From: Heloderma charlesbogerti
Lineage: Eukaryota; Chordata; Lepidosauria; Squamata; Helodermatidae
Assembly (NCBI GenBank): GCA_026122225.1
Contig: JANEZZ010002678.1
Span: 198,501 to 262,500 of the forward strand
Direction of reading: 5' to 3'
Length of the DNA: 64,000 bases
In this document: piece by piece, positions 21,831 to 35,335 of the stretch
How positions within the stretch are numbered: position 1 is the stretch's first letter
Layout of the letters: each line of letters opens with the position of its first letter
Made by a program: the position numbers and the translations under genes
Notes under the pieces: generated by a model
What the model was told of the DNA's origin: nothing
The model's database searches: none
What the model saw: only the letters and a program-made list of their open reading frames with translations

Positions 21831-22435
21831 GGAGTGGGGGTGTACAATGCGATGGTGCAATGGGGTGTAACACAGCAGCAGGGGGAAGGAGCGCAATGAA
21901 ATGGAGCGTGTTCTTTCCCACTTCAGGCAGTGAGAGAGTTTGTAGCCAGAGGAGATAATACTTGGCTAGCTGAATAAATGTTCTGACATGGTGTAAGGCA
22001 GCTTTGTTCAGATATATAAAGTATTTATCTTCAATTGCTATGTATACAGAAACAGTGACAGAGGAGAAACAACCTTGTATGTCATGGGGCAAAATGCCAT
22101 GAAATACAAAAGGCAACATAGGCAGTTACCTTATCTTGCATACATTTGGCTCTGCATAGAAATCCAACAGACCTACTGCTGCATTTTGCATTGATGGCTT
22201 TGGAACTCACTGGTTACGAACTTCGTGTGTGGCTACACACACATCCATGTAGATACCACTTCAAGCATCTGACAAAGTGATTTCTAGTCCTTGACAGCGT
22301 GTATACAGAATATTTTTGTTACTTAAGGTATCACAAGACTCTTTTTTCTTAATCTGAACACCAGAGATATCCAAGGGTATGGTAAAGAATTGTTATTGCT
22401 TTTTGATATTTTTTTTAAAAATTGTGTATACTTTT

Positions 22436-22486
22436 GCGGTTAGCCACTCTGAGACCTTGGTGAGAAGGTGGGATATAAATTCTGAA
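22436..22486 (+). mobile_element. L2-type 3' tail fragment
   Basis: GCGGTTAGCCACTCTGAGAC followed by GAAGGTGGGATATAAAT is the usual end of L2-like tails. Upstream part not recognisable. Confidence 0.55.
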
Positions 22487-23789
22487 AACATCTGAAGGTT
22501 TGTCCCAACACAGGAAAAGCATAAAGTTTGGAAGGAGACTCTGCTTTCATTTTTCTAAAAAAGAAAGTTTCCAAGTCTTTACAGCTCTGAAGATACATAC
22601 TCAAGACTGTGGTCAATGCTGGATGAAATCACACAAGGAAGAAGGTTGACTAAAAGAGATTCCCAGAGGGTCAAGAGCAGGACTTCAATGTCTTGCCTAG
22701 CAGAAGTAAAACAACATTACGTCATTTATACAGGTTGCTGGATTCAGCTTTTCTTGGCACACACTTTGGACTACCTTGGCAGAGAATAGTATTTTATATT
22801 TTATTGTGTAAAGAGTACATATAGCCCTGCATAAGGGTCATTTTTTCAAACCGCTGTATAAAGACAACAAAAGGAAAAACATCAATACGGGACTGAGGTT
22901 TCCTGTAAAGTCAATATTGTGAGATACACTTTTCAATCAAGTATACATCAGTCTATGCTGAGTAGTCAAGTGCAAGTCCCACTGCTGTGGGACAGTGACT
23001 GGTGGACTGAGCGCTATTCTAACATAGTTCAGGGTGGATAAAAATTGATTATTTTGTACTTTTTAAACTTGTAAGTACTGATTTTCTTAAATAATAAGTT
23101 GGTTAATATTAAATACACTGAAAATAAGTATGTTTAACCAAACAAGTAATGTCTAAACTGAATCAATGCCCTCTGCCAAATACATTGAGTTAAAGGAGGC
23201 TTTCCTACTTGTTAATTTCTCACATACGAATATTTACACTCTTCCTGATTTGGAGATGCTGGGTTGTATCAAATATGAGGCTAGTGGAAAAACTACAAAA
23301 TGTAGTTGTGCTCAGCTAGCAATTGTGCTTCAATTAGTGGAATAATTCGCATAACTAGCGCAAGCAACACCTACCTAATGAAGTCATAATGAGCCGGAAT
23401 TATTTGACACGGACATGTGCTAGGATGAAAATGGGGTTTCTGCAAGCGGTAATTGCTTTGCACTAACAGAATGACACCACTGGATGCAACCCTTTGGATT
23501 TTCATTATTGTTCAGGAAATATATGAAATAATATCAATGGGTCTGTAGTATCAATAGTAGCAACCTTCCTGGGGAGGTTTATAAGTTGCTTTTGTGGCAA
23601 ACAGGCTGCATGCACCAGCACACCACTCATTCACAACAGGCCAGAATTCTGAAGAATTTTGCCGTGAAAATATTTCCAGTGCTGGGAAATATTTGAGTGC
23701 TGAGTGTACAACAGAGCCGCTGGTCCTGCATGTTTGGATTAGGGTTTTAACCACAATCCATTAAAACCAACAAATTTACAGCACAAACT
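22487..23789. other. Intronic sequence, no recognised element
   Basis: No exon or clear repeat was recognised. Confidence 0.45.
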
Positions 23790-23848
23790 TATATATATAT
23801 ATAAGTAACTTATATATGTAAGTATATATATATTGGATATATATGTGT
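23790..23848. repeat. AT-rich simple repeat, partly palindromic
   Basis: Alternating TA runs interrupted by AAGTAACTTATATATGTAAG. Confidence 0.9.
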
Positions 23849-24235
23849 CCAATCAGATCTAAATCCCATGGAGTTCAGTTAGACTTACTCCAATATAGGT
23901 ATGTATAAGTTCGCTGCCTGGCAGGGTTCAGCCTGCCCAAACCTAAAACCTGAGGCTCTTCAGAGGAAGAGGAGGATCCCCCACCAGACCCCAGCACCAC
24001 CACTGCTAACCTTCCCCTCACTGTAGTCCCAGTTTGGATTGGGGAAAAAGGAAAGAGGGTATAGCCGCTAGCTATGTTTTTTAAGTAAAGCGTGCTTTGG
24101 CCCTGCACCAGGATACCCCATGTTTATCTGAGCATTGGCCTTTCCCTGGTCATCTTTAAAGAGGATTTAATTTTGTGGGGTTAGGGAGGTACAATTCCAG
24201 GGGCAAAGCATGATCCAGGCTCCTAAATCTATACC

Positions 24236-24360
24236 AGCATCCTCCAGACTGGTGCATTTTGGACTACAAAACCCAGCATTCCTGATCACTGGTCATGTTG
24301 GCTGGAGCTGATGGGACGTAAAGTCCAAAACATTTGGAGGACACCAATCTGGCAATGGCT
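24236..24360. mobile_element. Fold-back MITE family C
   Basis: The arms CATTTTGGACTACAAAACCC and AAGTCCAAAACATTTGGAGG pair around a TGTTGGCTGG core, as in the copy at 15902-16019. Confidence 0.8.
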
Positions 24361-24488
24361 GATCTATATCTAGGTTATTGAGGTCACATTATCACATCAT
24401 TACTGCATTTAACTTACACAAAACATGATGCTGCAATTTAGAATAACTTCAAAATTAAACATGGTAGGACTTAAGAGCCTAATTCATG

Positions 24489-24575
24489 GCACAATTCTAT
24501 TCACGATTATTTGAAGGTTAAGTCCCATCCTGTTCAGTGGGCTTACTCCCAGGAAGATTGTCTAGGACTGCAGCC
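24489..24575. mobile_element. Short palindromic MITE family D
   Basis: GCACAATTCTATTCACG, TTAAGTCCCAT, GTGGGCTTACTCCCAGGAAG and TCTAGGACTGCAGCC follow the family D layout. Confidence 0.65.
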
Positions 24576-25786
24576 TCAAGCATCCAGTCTCAAGCATCTG
24601 GGACTGAAATATGTTTTCTAAAGCTCTATTCACCATCTACTCTTTTTGCATAGTTTATTGCAATGAAAAATGAAACCACCAGAAAAACTGTATAAGAGAA
24701 TGGTTTCATATATTTCATTCCCCTTCCAGCACTAAACAATTTGCTGCATATATTTTGTAACAGAGCCTGGCACCCACTGAAGCCAGGGTACCATCTCTCA
24801 GAACATTTGGACTGATCATGGACACACATTTTTGGCAATAGATTTCATAATTATTCTTCAATTCAAATAAGCTCCTGATCTAATACAAAAACTGCCAGGA
24901 GGAAAAAATGGTGACAGAATTTAGAAACACAGGACACTTTTTAGGAAGCGTACCATTGTGTTTGTAGAATCCTTATCTCAAGCACAGTACACTCCACTTA
25001 GTTTACTTTCAGATTATTTCAGGAGTGGTAGGGAAAGAACAATCCTCATTCTCCAATGCAGAAAGAAGCTTTTGATTTTCAAATCCTCAACATTATTTTG
25101 AATAGTTTTTATTTCTACCCTTCAAAAATAGCCACTTCTCCAGCAACACTGACACACCAGGCATTTTTTTTTTTTTTTAGAGAGAGAATTCAATGCGTTT
25201 CTTTGAAAAACATTTCTTTTTAAATTCACTCAAGTGGCAGAGCCATTTTAACCCTCATTTAGCATGGCAAGTTCTACCCTCCAGCATGACCTGGGGTGAA
25301 GTGGATCAGGAGCAGTGCTCCAGGAATTTCTCCTTTCGCTTCAGTTCTCCAGTTGCGCAATATTCAGTTCATGCTGCTTGCAGTCACTCAAGTCAACACC
25401 CAGCTCTGGGTGAGATATGTTAAGAGGATAACAAAGGGGCAGATAAGGAAAAATGGGGGCAGTAATCTTTTTGTGGTGGGTAAGTCTACCAAACATGGAA
25501 ACAAAATGAGTAAGTCAAAGATATTAAGAAAACTATGAAAGAATGGGGGGGGGAGAGAATCCATCCTCAGACATCAGCACCTTGGTAGACACAAATAAGA
25601 AATGCCTAAGGAATTGTCAAGAACATGAAAGTGCTGAACTGAAACGAAAGGGCTGATTTACCCAAGCTTGGTTCGAACAACATTTTAAAGGACCAATAAC
25701 AAAAAGAAATACAGAACAGAATGCAGTATTACTGACTGATATCTTACTTGGCAGAGAGATATTTCAACACATTTTTTCTGCGTATG
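24576..25786. other. Intronic sequence, no recognised element
   Basis: No exon or clear repeat was recognised. A 14-base T run lies near 25167. Confidence 0.45.
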
Positions 25787-25982
25787 AAAGGTGCCTTAAA
25801 CTGAGTCGCATCATTGGTCCATTTAGCCCAGTGCTGTCTACTAGAGGCAGCTCTTCAGAGGCCCAGGAAGGGTCTTCTCCAAGTCCTGCTACCCAAGATC
25901 CCTTTTTAACTGGAGATGCAGGAGTTGAACTGGGACCTCCTACATGCAAAGCATGTGCTTTACCACTGAATTATAGCCCTCT
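25787..25982 (-). mobile_element. tRNA-derived SINE, nearly full length
   Basis: On the minus strand the head GAGGGCTATAATTCAGTGGT and TTTGCATGTAGGAGGTCCCA, the body, and the tail ending TCAGTTTAAGGCACC follow the SINE consensus seen in the other copies. Confidence 0.85.
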
Positions 25983-27165
25983 TCAGGCACACACAGTATC
26001 TGCTTTGCCTCTACAATTGAAGGCACTACATCTAATAATGCAAATGGTGGATCCACATTTCTTAATTTCAAAAGCATTTATCACAAGTGGTCCACCTTAT
26101 TATGATAGCTAACTACTGACAATCATGTAAGACTGATGTCCATGACCCAATTTCAGTAGCTTAATCAAATCTAAAATACCTTCATGGGAGTATATATATT
26201 CCAGTTATGGTAGGTTAATGACAAAAATGCTTGAATTGGCTGTTGACACTGCTGAGCCAGAACTTTTAATCACTTCAAAAATTACTTTGTTGTCAAAACA
26301 CCTGAATTTCTCGTATCATTTCCTGGAACTGCCCTACACTGTATTCGTTTGGGCTAGAGTTCTTGGATTGCTTTGCAAAGATTTGGGCTGTTTTGGATTG
26401 CTTCTACATAATTCTTCATGCTTCTGAGGCCAAAAGAGTTTTCAAGAAAGGTTATTAAGTACTGAGCAAATCTCACAACCAAAATGCCTCCAGTGATTTA
26501 CCACATGAGGTTATTTCCTCAGCCAGTATTAGAGGGCATATTCTTCTGTTAAGTCACTTGAATTTGTATTCAGTTCTGCCAGTCCCAAACATTGCTAAGA
26601 AAACCCACCAAGAAAATGCATCTTTGTTAAGGTTCCATACATCACTCCAGCCTATAGGCCCCCGAAAGTAAAACACCAATTAGCACTTTTGTCCACAGTG
26701 TCACAACTGGGCAGAGTTGCTCCTCTCATTAAGCTACTGTGACCAGCATGCTAGAATTACTGATGTGATGTGATGACTATGCACCTTTTTAAAAAGAAAC
26801 AAGAGTGACAGCCACCCTGCATCTAAGTTTGCAAGCACAAGTTGTGCCCATGTCATTTTTTTCCCCCAGAACATCAGTCAGTAAAATTGTAGGACAGAAG
26901 CTTGGAAGGGCAAGTGGAAAAGCCAAGGGAAGGTACAATGGTGTTTAATAGGCTGCAATAGTTATGATCCATACTCCCTCAGAACCTGAATAGAACCCAT
27001 TCACTGTACAACTCTGCTCCAGAATTATTTCAGAAACATTACTTGGATGCTTTTAGAAGTAAATTGGGCAGGGGATGGGTGGGCGGACAGAGCACCTCTG
27101 AAGAAACAACCTGAAACCAGAAATAGAACAGTGTAAGGAGACACAAAGTGATAAGTATTGTTTAC
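25983..27165 (-). other. ZNF521 intron directly downstream of the zinc-finger exon
   Basis: Repeat-poor intron; no second exon was recognised. It belongs to the intron that extends beyond position 1. Confidence 0.5.
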
Positions 27166-27345
27166 CTGTCAGTTGACATTGATTAATCTTGTGCTCTGTG
27201 ATATCACTCAGTGACTCAAACACCTGGAGGCAGCTGTCACAGCTGTGCACAGCTTCTTCCTCTAACTCCTCCCCTTCTTCCAGCCTTTTCTTACAATCTA
27301 TCAACTCTCCATCTTCTGCCTTGTCTTCTAGCTTACAGTTCAGAT
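27166..27345 (-). CDS. ZNF521: ZNF521 coding exon, acidic N-terminal region plus first zinc finger
   Basis: Read on the minus strand, this 180-nt block has a pyrimidine-rich acceptor ending in AG just above 27345 and a GTAAAC donor just below 27166. It starts and ends in phase 1. The translation runs through CKLEDKAEDGE, DCKKRLEEGEEL and AVHSCDSCLQVFESLSDITE, closely matching the N-terminal part of vertebrate ZNF521 as I remember it. It contains one zinc-finger signature, C-x2-C-x12-H-x4-C, of C2HC type. ZNF521 is a nuclear multi-zinc-finger transcriptional co-regulator of haematopoietic, neural and adipose/bone progenitors, and is a paralogue of ZNF423. The codons just before the finger are acidic (runs of E), as in the family. 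The next exon, which starts the remaining finger array, is not in the window, so the following intron is longer than 27 kb. An in-frame ATG does not occur at a plausible start here, so translation must begin in an upstream exon. I am very sure of the gene; the exact edges rest on the splice consensus. Confidence 0.95.
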
Positions 27346-30300
27346 CTGAAAGAAAATCAAGACTATGACCACAGGGCTTTTAAAGAGCAGATCCTTTTCA
27401 AAAAGGGGACTCAGATCAGATTTGTTGTTGTTGTATAGGTTACTCAACACATAGAAAAATACTTTTGCCTTGCGCCTGCAGCATATGAACATTATGCTAG
27501 ATTTTACTGCTCAATAAACAGAGGAAGCATCTATCCTTTCTGTTCTCAATGATTTTCCTTCCCAAACAGTACTCCCCCTGCAAGAGAAACACTTCCATTC
27601 GTCACAGTTAATTTTGACAAGTTTAATACAACTATTGGGGGCTTTTCATCACTTGAATAATTTAAAAGAATAAATCCCTTCTACAATTCAGCACTACTAT
27701 CTAATGAAAAAGACAAAATGTACCAGTGAGTGAATTCAGGAGATTTTGTTTTAACTATATTTTAAAGCTAAAGCTAACCAATTGCCATGAGAATGAAACT
27801 GTCTCATTTCACTAAACAGCCAAATGATCACTTATTTTATTGCACTGCCAACTAAAAAAAAAGCCTAAAATCAAAAGTTTTAAAATTATTCAAACTGCCT
27901 CGTAATTAAGCAAAGAAGTATTAACCTGCAGAAGATAACTACCCAGGAGGCCACTTTCCATCATTATACATCTTAACAGGTATATCAGATATATAATCTA
28001 GTTCTAATACCAGGATAGTAATGATGAGCACAATTTCATCACAGGTCTAATTTCCTGTAAGTCATTGTCACAAATCCCTTGTATAAAGTAAAAGCTAAAC
28101 ATCATCCAACAAGGCTTAGAAACATGATGCAGGAAAGGAAACATTTCTATCCTATTTCTGAGCAGCAAACATAAGAAAAATACTTACATGTAGAGGAGGT
28201 AAATTAATCAGGCACTAAAAATATATTAAAGTATGTTTATACACTAAAGGTTGCGTATTTCCATCAACTTTCTTCCAGAAGTGAAAATCCAAGGTCATGC
28301 ATGCACATATAGTGTCTGGGCCCATAATACAGCCAATTCAAGTCCCTCTTCTCTACTGGAAAACCAATGTTTGCCTAGAGCAAAGAGTGCCTTTAGCCGC
28401 AAGGTTGAGAAAAGGGTGATGGAGGGAGAATTTGGGGTACAGCAATCCTGGGTGAGAGCCAAGCATGCATCCAAATCAAAACAGCTGTGCTTTTCCTGAC
28501 TGCAAAGCACCCTCTCCTACCAGAGATATCAGCTGACTGAACAGACTCCATTAAGTGTTATGGGATTAGAAAAGGGTCGTTTTTTCCCCTGATTGCAGAC
28601 CAGGCTCTTCGTCCCCAACACACAATAGAACAAATCTGTTGTACAAGAAATGGTGACGTGGTTTGTGTGAGCGACAGAGAAAATGACTTGTATGAATGGT
28701 TGTGTGTGTTGGAAGGTGTGCGTGAGCGTAAGAGAATGGGATGTTCAAGGTGCCCCAGAAGCACTTCCAGCCCCAATTTTCAACACAAGTGGCAGGAGCC
28801 ACACTTCCTAGCTGCTACAAGCGGCTCTGCCTTGTTAGAAAAAAAAAAAGAGGAAGCCCTTGGACTACCTCACAAAAATGTAAGTAGAAAGGAAATAGTG
28901 TGTGCAGATTTAAAAAAGAAAGCAATCCACACATTTATACAGAAATGGAATGGAATCGACTGATGGAAGGGGGAAGGAAAAGGAAACAGAACGGAACTAC
29001 ACCAGTCTGCCCACCCCTACTAAAAAGTGTAAATTCTTTTTGAAAACCAACAATACTGCTGTTCACACATCTATTTGTAGGGAAGGGACACTGGAAAGGG
29101 GGAGAATTCTGGTTTTGTTCGTTTCATTCTGCCAGTCAATCAGGTTCTCGTGAAAAAGCTGCTGTTCTTTGTCTAGTACCCTCTAAATGTATTCTTAGTT
29201 TCTCAACCATTGCCTGGCCTAGATTTCAAGCTGCTGGGGCATCTTCTGCCTTCCAGTGTCGTAAACTATGATGTTTTGGAATTGCAGCACAGCCACATAC
29301 TTTACAGGTTTGGAAGGCATCTCTACTGCCTGACTGGGCATCTCCCACTTGAATGGCACCAATTGTTCATCAACTGCAACATTCTCATGATGACCCCAAA
29401 AGCAGAATTAGAAAAAATATCAATTAGCATTAACTCTACCAATAGCTATGATCAATAAACAATTGTGCTGGGTCACAAGAAAGGTTCTGACTGAAAACAA
29501 ACTGTTCTTAAAAATAAAAATCAGGTATGTTAATGGCTTTTGTAAACCTGTGGGAATTACTTCGGAGCATGAGTACAGTTTGTAGCAATGTTAAGGTGAA
29601 AACAGACAAAATATTATGAAAATAGACAAACATCAATCCTGTTCAGGAATTCCTGAAAGGGCACAATTAAACACACAAATGGGATGCGCTATGTCGCATA
29701 CAGTGAGTACATCTGAAAGCAGGGGACCAAGTGTGTACAGCTTTACATGCATAGGCCCCATCCCTTCAGGCATTCACTCTGTATGTGCAGGCACCTACAG
29801 CGTGTGACACCATGTACGTGATGTTGGGGGTGGGGCTACATGGGACAGGCCACTCCTGTATTTAATTAAGCCCTTTCAGGATCACCTGAACAGGACTAGT
29901 GCTTTACCCTCTATGCTCTTTCTCACAAGAAATGGAAAGATCAGGTTCTGGTCTAAACCTCTGTACAAATTAAGAGCAACTAAAAAATTAAACAGCATTT
30001 TGCAGTCACTTTAACTCTTCTGGCACCTTATATGCAGTTTTCAGTTTTCTCAGTCATTCCACCAGTAGCAGAATTGAGCTCAAAAGCTGTTAGAATAAAA
30101 ACATTGACTTTCCCCTAGATTTAAAAGGGTGGGCCCTGGGACACCACATTGCAATTCAAACCTAATCATAGTTGAGGAGTATCTGGAGTTGTGGGAAATT
30201 TACACGGAAGTTTTATGATTTTTTTCAGCACTGTCGGAGTTCACTGGACCCCAACTATTAGCACAGAGTTAAATGCACGTGCAAAGCTTCCCTTATTAAT

Positions 30301-32563
30301 TCCTTTGGGAAGTGTTTATAGTCATTATGGCTGCCATAGTACATCTGAAAGCATTTTCATTACCAAAGATGCTCACATTCCACCAGTAGTAAGGAAGCAG
30401 CAACATATGTACAGCCCAAAGTGCTTCATGATCTGTTATATGGATATAAAGCGCCATAGATCTATCCAGACCAATACTGGCTCCATGTACACACTGTGGG
30501 AAGATGTGACTGGTGATGGGTTCCTGTACAGTATAGAGATGGTTTAAAAAATCAGTATAGCTCTCATAGAAGGAGCACTTCTGGTACGAGTGGTATACAG
30601 GTGTGTACTTGCTAATTTCCACGTTGTTTTAATGTGGGTCTTACATTGCTCCAAAGCAACACATGCCGAATAACTGTGAAAGCCCTTTTTAAACTCCCTT
30701 TAACACACTACCTGGATCCAAAACTTACTTGTAAGTACATTCCCAACCTCTGCATCTGCCTTAGCCTAGCGGTTAAAAATACCACTAGGTTATAAGCAGC
30801 TGAGGAAAAGAAATAATTGTCTTAACTGTTGCAAACTGACCCCGACATCATTAAACACTTGTTGGAAGGCAGCATGTGCACAATGCATCCTATTAGATGT
30901 TCAGCTCAAGCTCCCAGTTTCATCTCATAAAACTGACAGCACTCAGGGAAATGTAGGCACTGGGTCTGAATTTTAACATGACTATTTAAATGCTGCACAT
31001 AAAGTTTACAGACCTGTTTGTTTTAAAATAAGGGTAGAATCTGACTTCGCTTTAAGTAGCATGCTAGAGGGGAGAAAGGGATGCAACCATGTTCAGTACT
31101 TATTATTCATGAATGCTGGCCCTTAACAAGAATCCAATAACATAACAGACATGCACATAGCTTAGGATGCGAAACCTGAAAAACTGCTTATGCTAATGCA
31201 TCTTACAAAGACAGAAGTAGCTATTAACATTAGAATTATTATTTTTTCAAATTACATAATGGGAGACATTGTGGGGGAGAGGGGAGAGTTGTCTCCACTT
31301 ATGCATTCACAGATATAAATCTACTGGGACGGGAGTCAGGCAACTTAGTCCCTTCTGCTGCAACTTCAGAATGTATGCTCTAGCAAAATGCTATGTTAGT
31401 TTTTAGGTCAACTCTTAAGGGGGAAAACCTCGGAGACCTGGGTTCAGTCACAGCCCCTGTGTAATGAGTTGTGGCAGCCTCTGCCTCTCTTGATGAATAT
31501 ATTTCCACTACTCCCTTATTCCTGAAAAGGTACCTCCATTATAAAATAAAGTTACAGATACATGGAAGCAGTTGAATGGTTTTAGAAATGGCAGGAAGAG
31601 CTACCTTCTACAGTAAAGATGACAACACTGAGAAATGATTATAGCCAGACTTTCATGAACTATTGGTTCAGTGGCTACCATCAACATTATCTGGATGCAA
31701 CCTGCACCAAGAAATTCCAAAACCTTCATCCAAAATAAGTTAAGCAAATATTATATTGACTCTGCTATTTGTATCTACCAGAAGCCCTGCTCATCCACAA
31801 CCTCATTTTGGAGTTTTTAGTCCAGAAAATGGCCACATATTTCCATTCTCTCTATAGCCATGAGGACTAGAAACTAGCTTTTAAAAACAAATGAAAGTTG
31901 AGTTCCAGAATGTAAATTCTCTGCCAGTTATTAGATTCCATGCTTGCACATTAATTTTCTGAGCAGCATACAGAATACAAAAGGCACTAACTATATCTCT
32001 TATCTTTTTCTCTCACTCCCCTTCATGATGATGGATAGGTGTACACACATCATCAGCTGGAGTTTTTATGGCATTTCACATGTGGTATAAGTCCCAATAT
32101 TGGGCTGGCGGGCATATTTGTATTTAATGGTATCAATGAGAGGGGTGGGATTTGAATAGTTGGCCTTATGGCACACCCTCTACGTACCTTCAAATATCAC
32201 CATTTCCAGTCACATTAAACTCTCAACTATACTTTTCCATGAATTTCAACTAACACTAACCCCAGTGGCTCTAAATCAGGAGAAGCCCTACCCAAGGAAT
32301 TTTATCTTTGACTGACAACTACTGATCTAGATTTGAAATCACTGTCTTATGAGTACCACTGCAGAGATCTGTGGAAACCCAAACTCTGTCCCCTGCCGAA
32401 CAAAGTGAGCACCAACATCTACACTGAATCCAAACTTTCCAACAAGGGAAGGGAAGCGAGTGCTCCACAAGTATGTTAGTAGAAATCTAATGTAGGCACA
32501 ATCTGTTTCTGTTCTTGCTGATCTCTGGATGTAAAGGAGGATTTCTGGGTTCAAGGAATTTCA
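27346..32563 (-). other. ZNF521 intron between the two exons, lower half
   Basis: A repeat-poor stretch of more than 5 kb with no recognised SINE, LINE or MITE. Short open frames within it lack splice signals and motifs. Low repeat density over an intron of a developmental regulator often goes with regulatory elements, but none can be named from sequence alone. Confidence 0.5.
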
Positions 32564-32584
32564 TACACACACACACACACACAC
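32564..32584 (+). repeat. (AC)n microsatellite
   Basis: About 10 AC units. Confidence 0.96.
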
Positions 32585-34140
32585 GGTAGGCAAGCAATCT
32601 GCTCATGGAAGCCTATTTGTACATGGGTTATCACCACTGAATCAGGTCCCCAGCATGAACTATTGGACATTTAAGAGCCCCAAGTGACAATACACTAGCT
32701 AAACAATCCATCTTGCCATTTGGAAATCACTGCTCTCTACGTAACACAACCAAATATGTCAGCAAGACTGTACATCGCCACCCCATCTGCAAGATCCCTT
32801 TTATAAAAATTACCTAATTTAAGAGAGAGAAAGAGAGTCAGATTTAGCTCTGAAATAAATTCCAGGTATTAATATAGTACGTAAATGAACTGCTGTTTTC
32901 TGTTCCTGATTATGCTGAGCATTATTTATAAATGGAAATTTAAGTAGTATATTTTTCCCTATTACTTTGTGTCCTGGCAGGTGGCTTTCTCCTCTTCTTC
33001 CTTTTCCTCACAAGGGATGTTATTGCTGTAACTTGGTCTAATAAAATGGCAACTTTGGATGAAAATGAAAAACTGCAAAAGCTTAAAAGAGTTAGCAGCA
33101 ATAAACCCATGGACTTCAATTAATTTCCAGTAAGAGATTGGTTTAAGGCCAACCAGCAGAAATTCTATTCTGTCCGTGTTAAAATTAGGTTTCACCACAT
33201 TTACTTTTTATAACCTATATAAAAGTCAAGTTAAAAAAAGTAATGAATAACTAAAAGCCATCTCAGCAGACTGGCAAAGACAATCTGTATGCTTGAAACT
33301 CATCTTGCATATTTCTCTCCACGCAACAAGGATCCATAGCTGATCAAGAGCCTAAAATGTCAAACTAACCAGGAAAAAAGCCCAGTTTCCAGTCCATTTG
33401 ACTGCGTTTTAATGGACCTCCTTCCAAGCCACTTCTGCATGGAAAAGTGCTGGCAAAAGAAAGGAAAACTAAGAGATCATGTGGTTATAATTATGACCAG
33501 GAAAGGAATATTTCTGCAGTTCAGCGGTGAAGTAAAACTCCGTCGCCGTCTGCTCCCAATAGTGTCCATCGCAAAACAACTGCCTCATTAAGTCTCTGCA
33601 GTAAGATTAATATGCCGTGGCTGCACTACATTTATAACTTGGTACTCCATAAAAAGCACATTTAATGGAAAGACCCAGACCTTTGATACAAAGTATTACT
33701 AGGAAAACTTATAGCAGCATGTATGGGGCCTCTCATACTACTTTCATGTGTGCAATAGCTGAAGGTTTCTAAATCAGCTTGAAGGCTGGAAGGGTGTGGG
33801 GTTTGCAGGGGCAGCATGCAACATCATGCCAAAATGAAGTAACCAACAAATAAATCATCTATCAATAAATACATCTGTAAAGTTTTCAAGAGTCCACCCA
33901 CCCCTCATGGTGTGAGCTAAAGGTGAGATAACAGGTGGCACTTCATCACGATCAGCTTTAAAAACAAACAAACCTTTGGCTATAGTTTAGGTTGTGTATA
34001 AGACTTAATTTTAGCTAAAAATGTAGGTATTTAATTAGAAAGCTCAAACACATTTCCCAGCTTCAGGCCTCGAGTTTTTTCGTCCCATTTCCTGCACAAA
34101 TTTCTCCCTTCCTTGATTTGCTTTAACCATAGCATAAAAG
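32585..34140 (-). other. ZNF521 intron, no recognised element
   Basis: Repeat-poor intron with nothing recognised. Confidence 0.45.
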
Positions 34141-35230
34141 CGGTTCACATGTATTGACAACCTATGGGTTGTTAGGACTGTATGTGAGCGAGCACGCTGC
34201 CTCCCACCCACTCACCAGTTCAGTTTTGCATCTGAACCTGGCACTCTGGGTTGTTGAAGGCAAACAAACCACAGTGTTAACCCATGGGGCCAGTTCACAC
34301 AACTGAACAGCCCACGATGGCTCATGTAAGCCACAGTGGGCTACGGCATGTGCCAACGCATGCCAGCAGCCATTTTGAATCCTCAAGCCCTGGTCGCAGT
34401 TTGTCATGTTGTTCGAACCCAAGGACCATGGGTTATGTTAGGGTTAAGAAACCCACGCATTACCCTAAAACAGACCATTGGTTATGCAAGGTTGTTTAAC
34501 CCTCACATAATCCACGGTCCCTGGGTATGGACGACACGACTAGCCCGAATATTCAAAACCTGCCTGGCGCGGGCCGCAGCCCACCTTAAATAAGCCATGG
34601 TGAGCTGTTTGATCAAGTGAACCAGCCCCATAGGTTAAAACTGTGAGTTGCTTCTTTCTCAGCAGCTTAAATAAGCCACAGTGGGCTGTTTTGATTGTGG
34701 GGACTGGGTCATGGTTTAAAACTCTGGGTCATTTCTCTTTCAACAACACAGTAGGCCAGGTTTTCATATCATGCTGAACATGCTAAACCAGATGCAAAGT
34801 GGAAGCAGTGAGCAGGTGGGAGACAATGCACTTGCACACGGCCCTGACCAACCATGGGTTAACCCATGGTTATTCGTTATGTGCAAACCAGGTACCTATG
34901 ACCCAGTTCACAGATCATGGTGAACCCACAGTTCGCAGGGATGCTCACTGCCCGCAAGCAGCTTCAAGTTTCTGTAAACAACCTCCAATTACCACAATGA
35001 GAGGTTGTGAGCATGACATCTGAACCCAGAGTGCTGAGCTGTTTCGCAGCTAAATAACTTAGTAGTTAACCCACGGGTTGTTGTTAGGTTAACCGCTGGG
35101 TTGTTTAACCTCTGAACAACCCAGCGGTCTGGTTTCACACATCGCACTCACCACGTCTGATTGCGCCGATCACAGGTTGTTTACAGGAAGTGGATGCAGC
35201 TCACAAGCAGCGTGATGTGTGAACTGGCCC
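34141..35230. mobile_element. Complex of inverted MITE copies
   Basis: A 15-bp perfect terminal inverted repeat, GGGCCAGTTCACACA, occurs at 34287-34301 and as its complement at 35216-35230. The sequence just outside the left end (34141-34286) reads in reverse like the interior at about 34755-34895. Shared words are CAGATGCAAA, GGTGGGAG and CATGGGTTAAC. Words such as AACCCATGGGTT and TAAGCCACAGTGGGCT recur throughout on both strands. The region is thus a nest or tandem of copies of one MITE family. No transposase and no clear target duplication. Confidence 0.65.
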
Positions 35231-35239
35231 TATGTCTGT

Positions 35240-35335
35240 ATCACTGCTAACATTTATTTAATACATTTCTATACCACACTTCAATTAAATGTTTTCCAGG
35301 ATGGCTTGCAACAGGTCATAAAACTAACCAAATTC
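35240..35335 (-). mobile_element. L2-type 3' tail fragment, antisense
   Basis: CATTTATTTAATACATTTCT, then TTCCAGGATGGCTTGCAACA, resembles an antisense LINE tail. Confidence 0.5.

Noticed and set aside
21402..21958. Overlapping 100-164 codon frames on both strands
   Set aside because: GC-rich repeat-like sequence opens many frames; no domain and no splice context.
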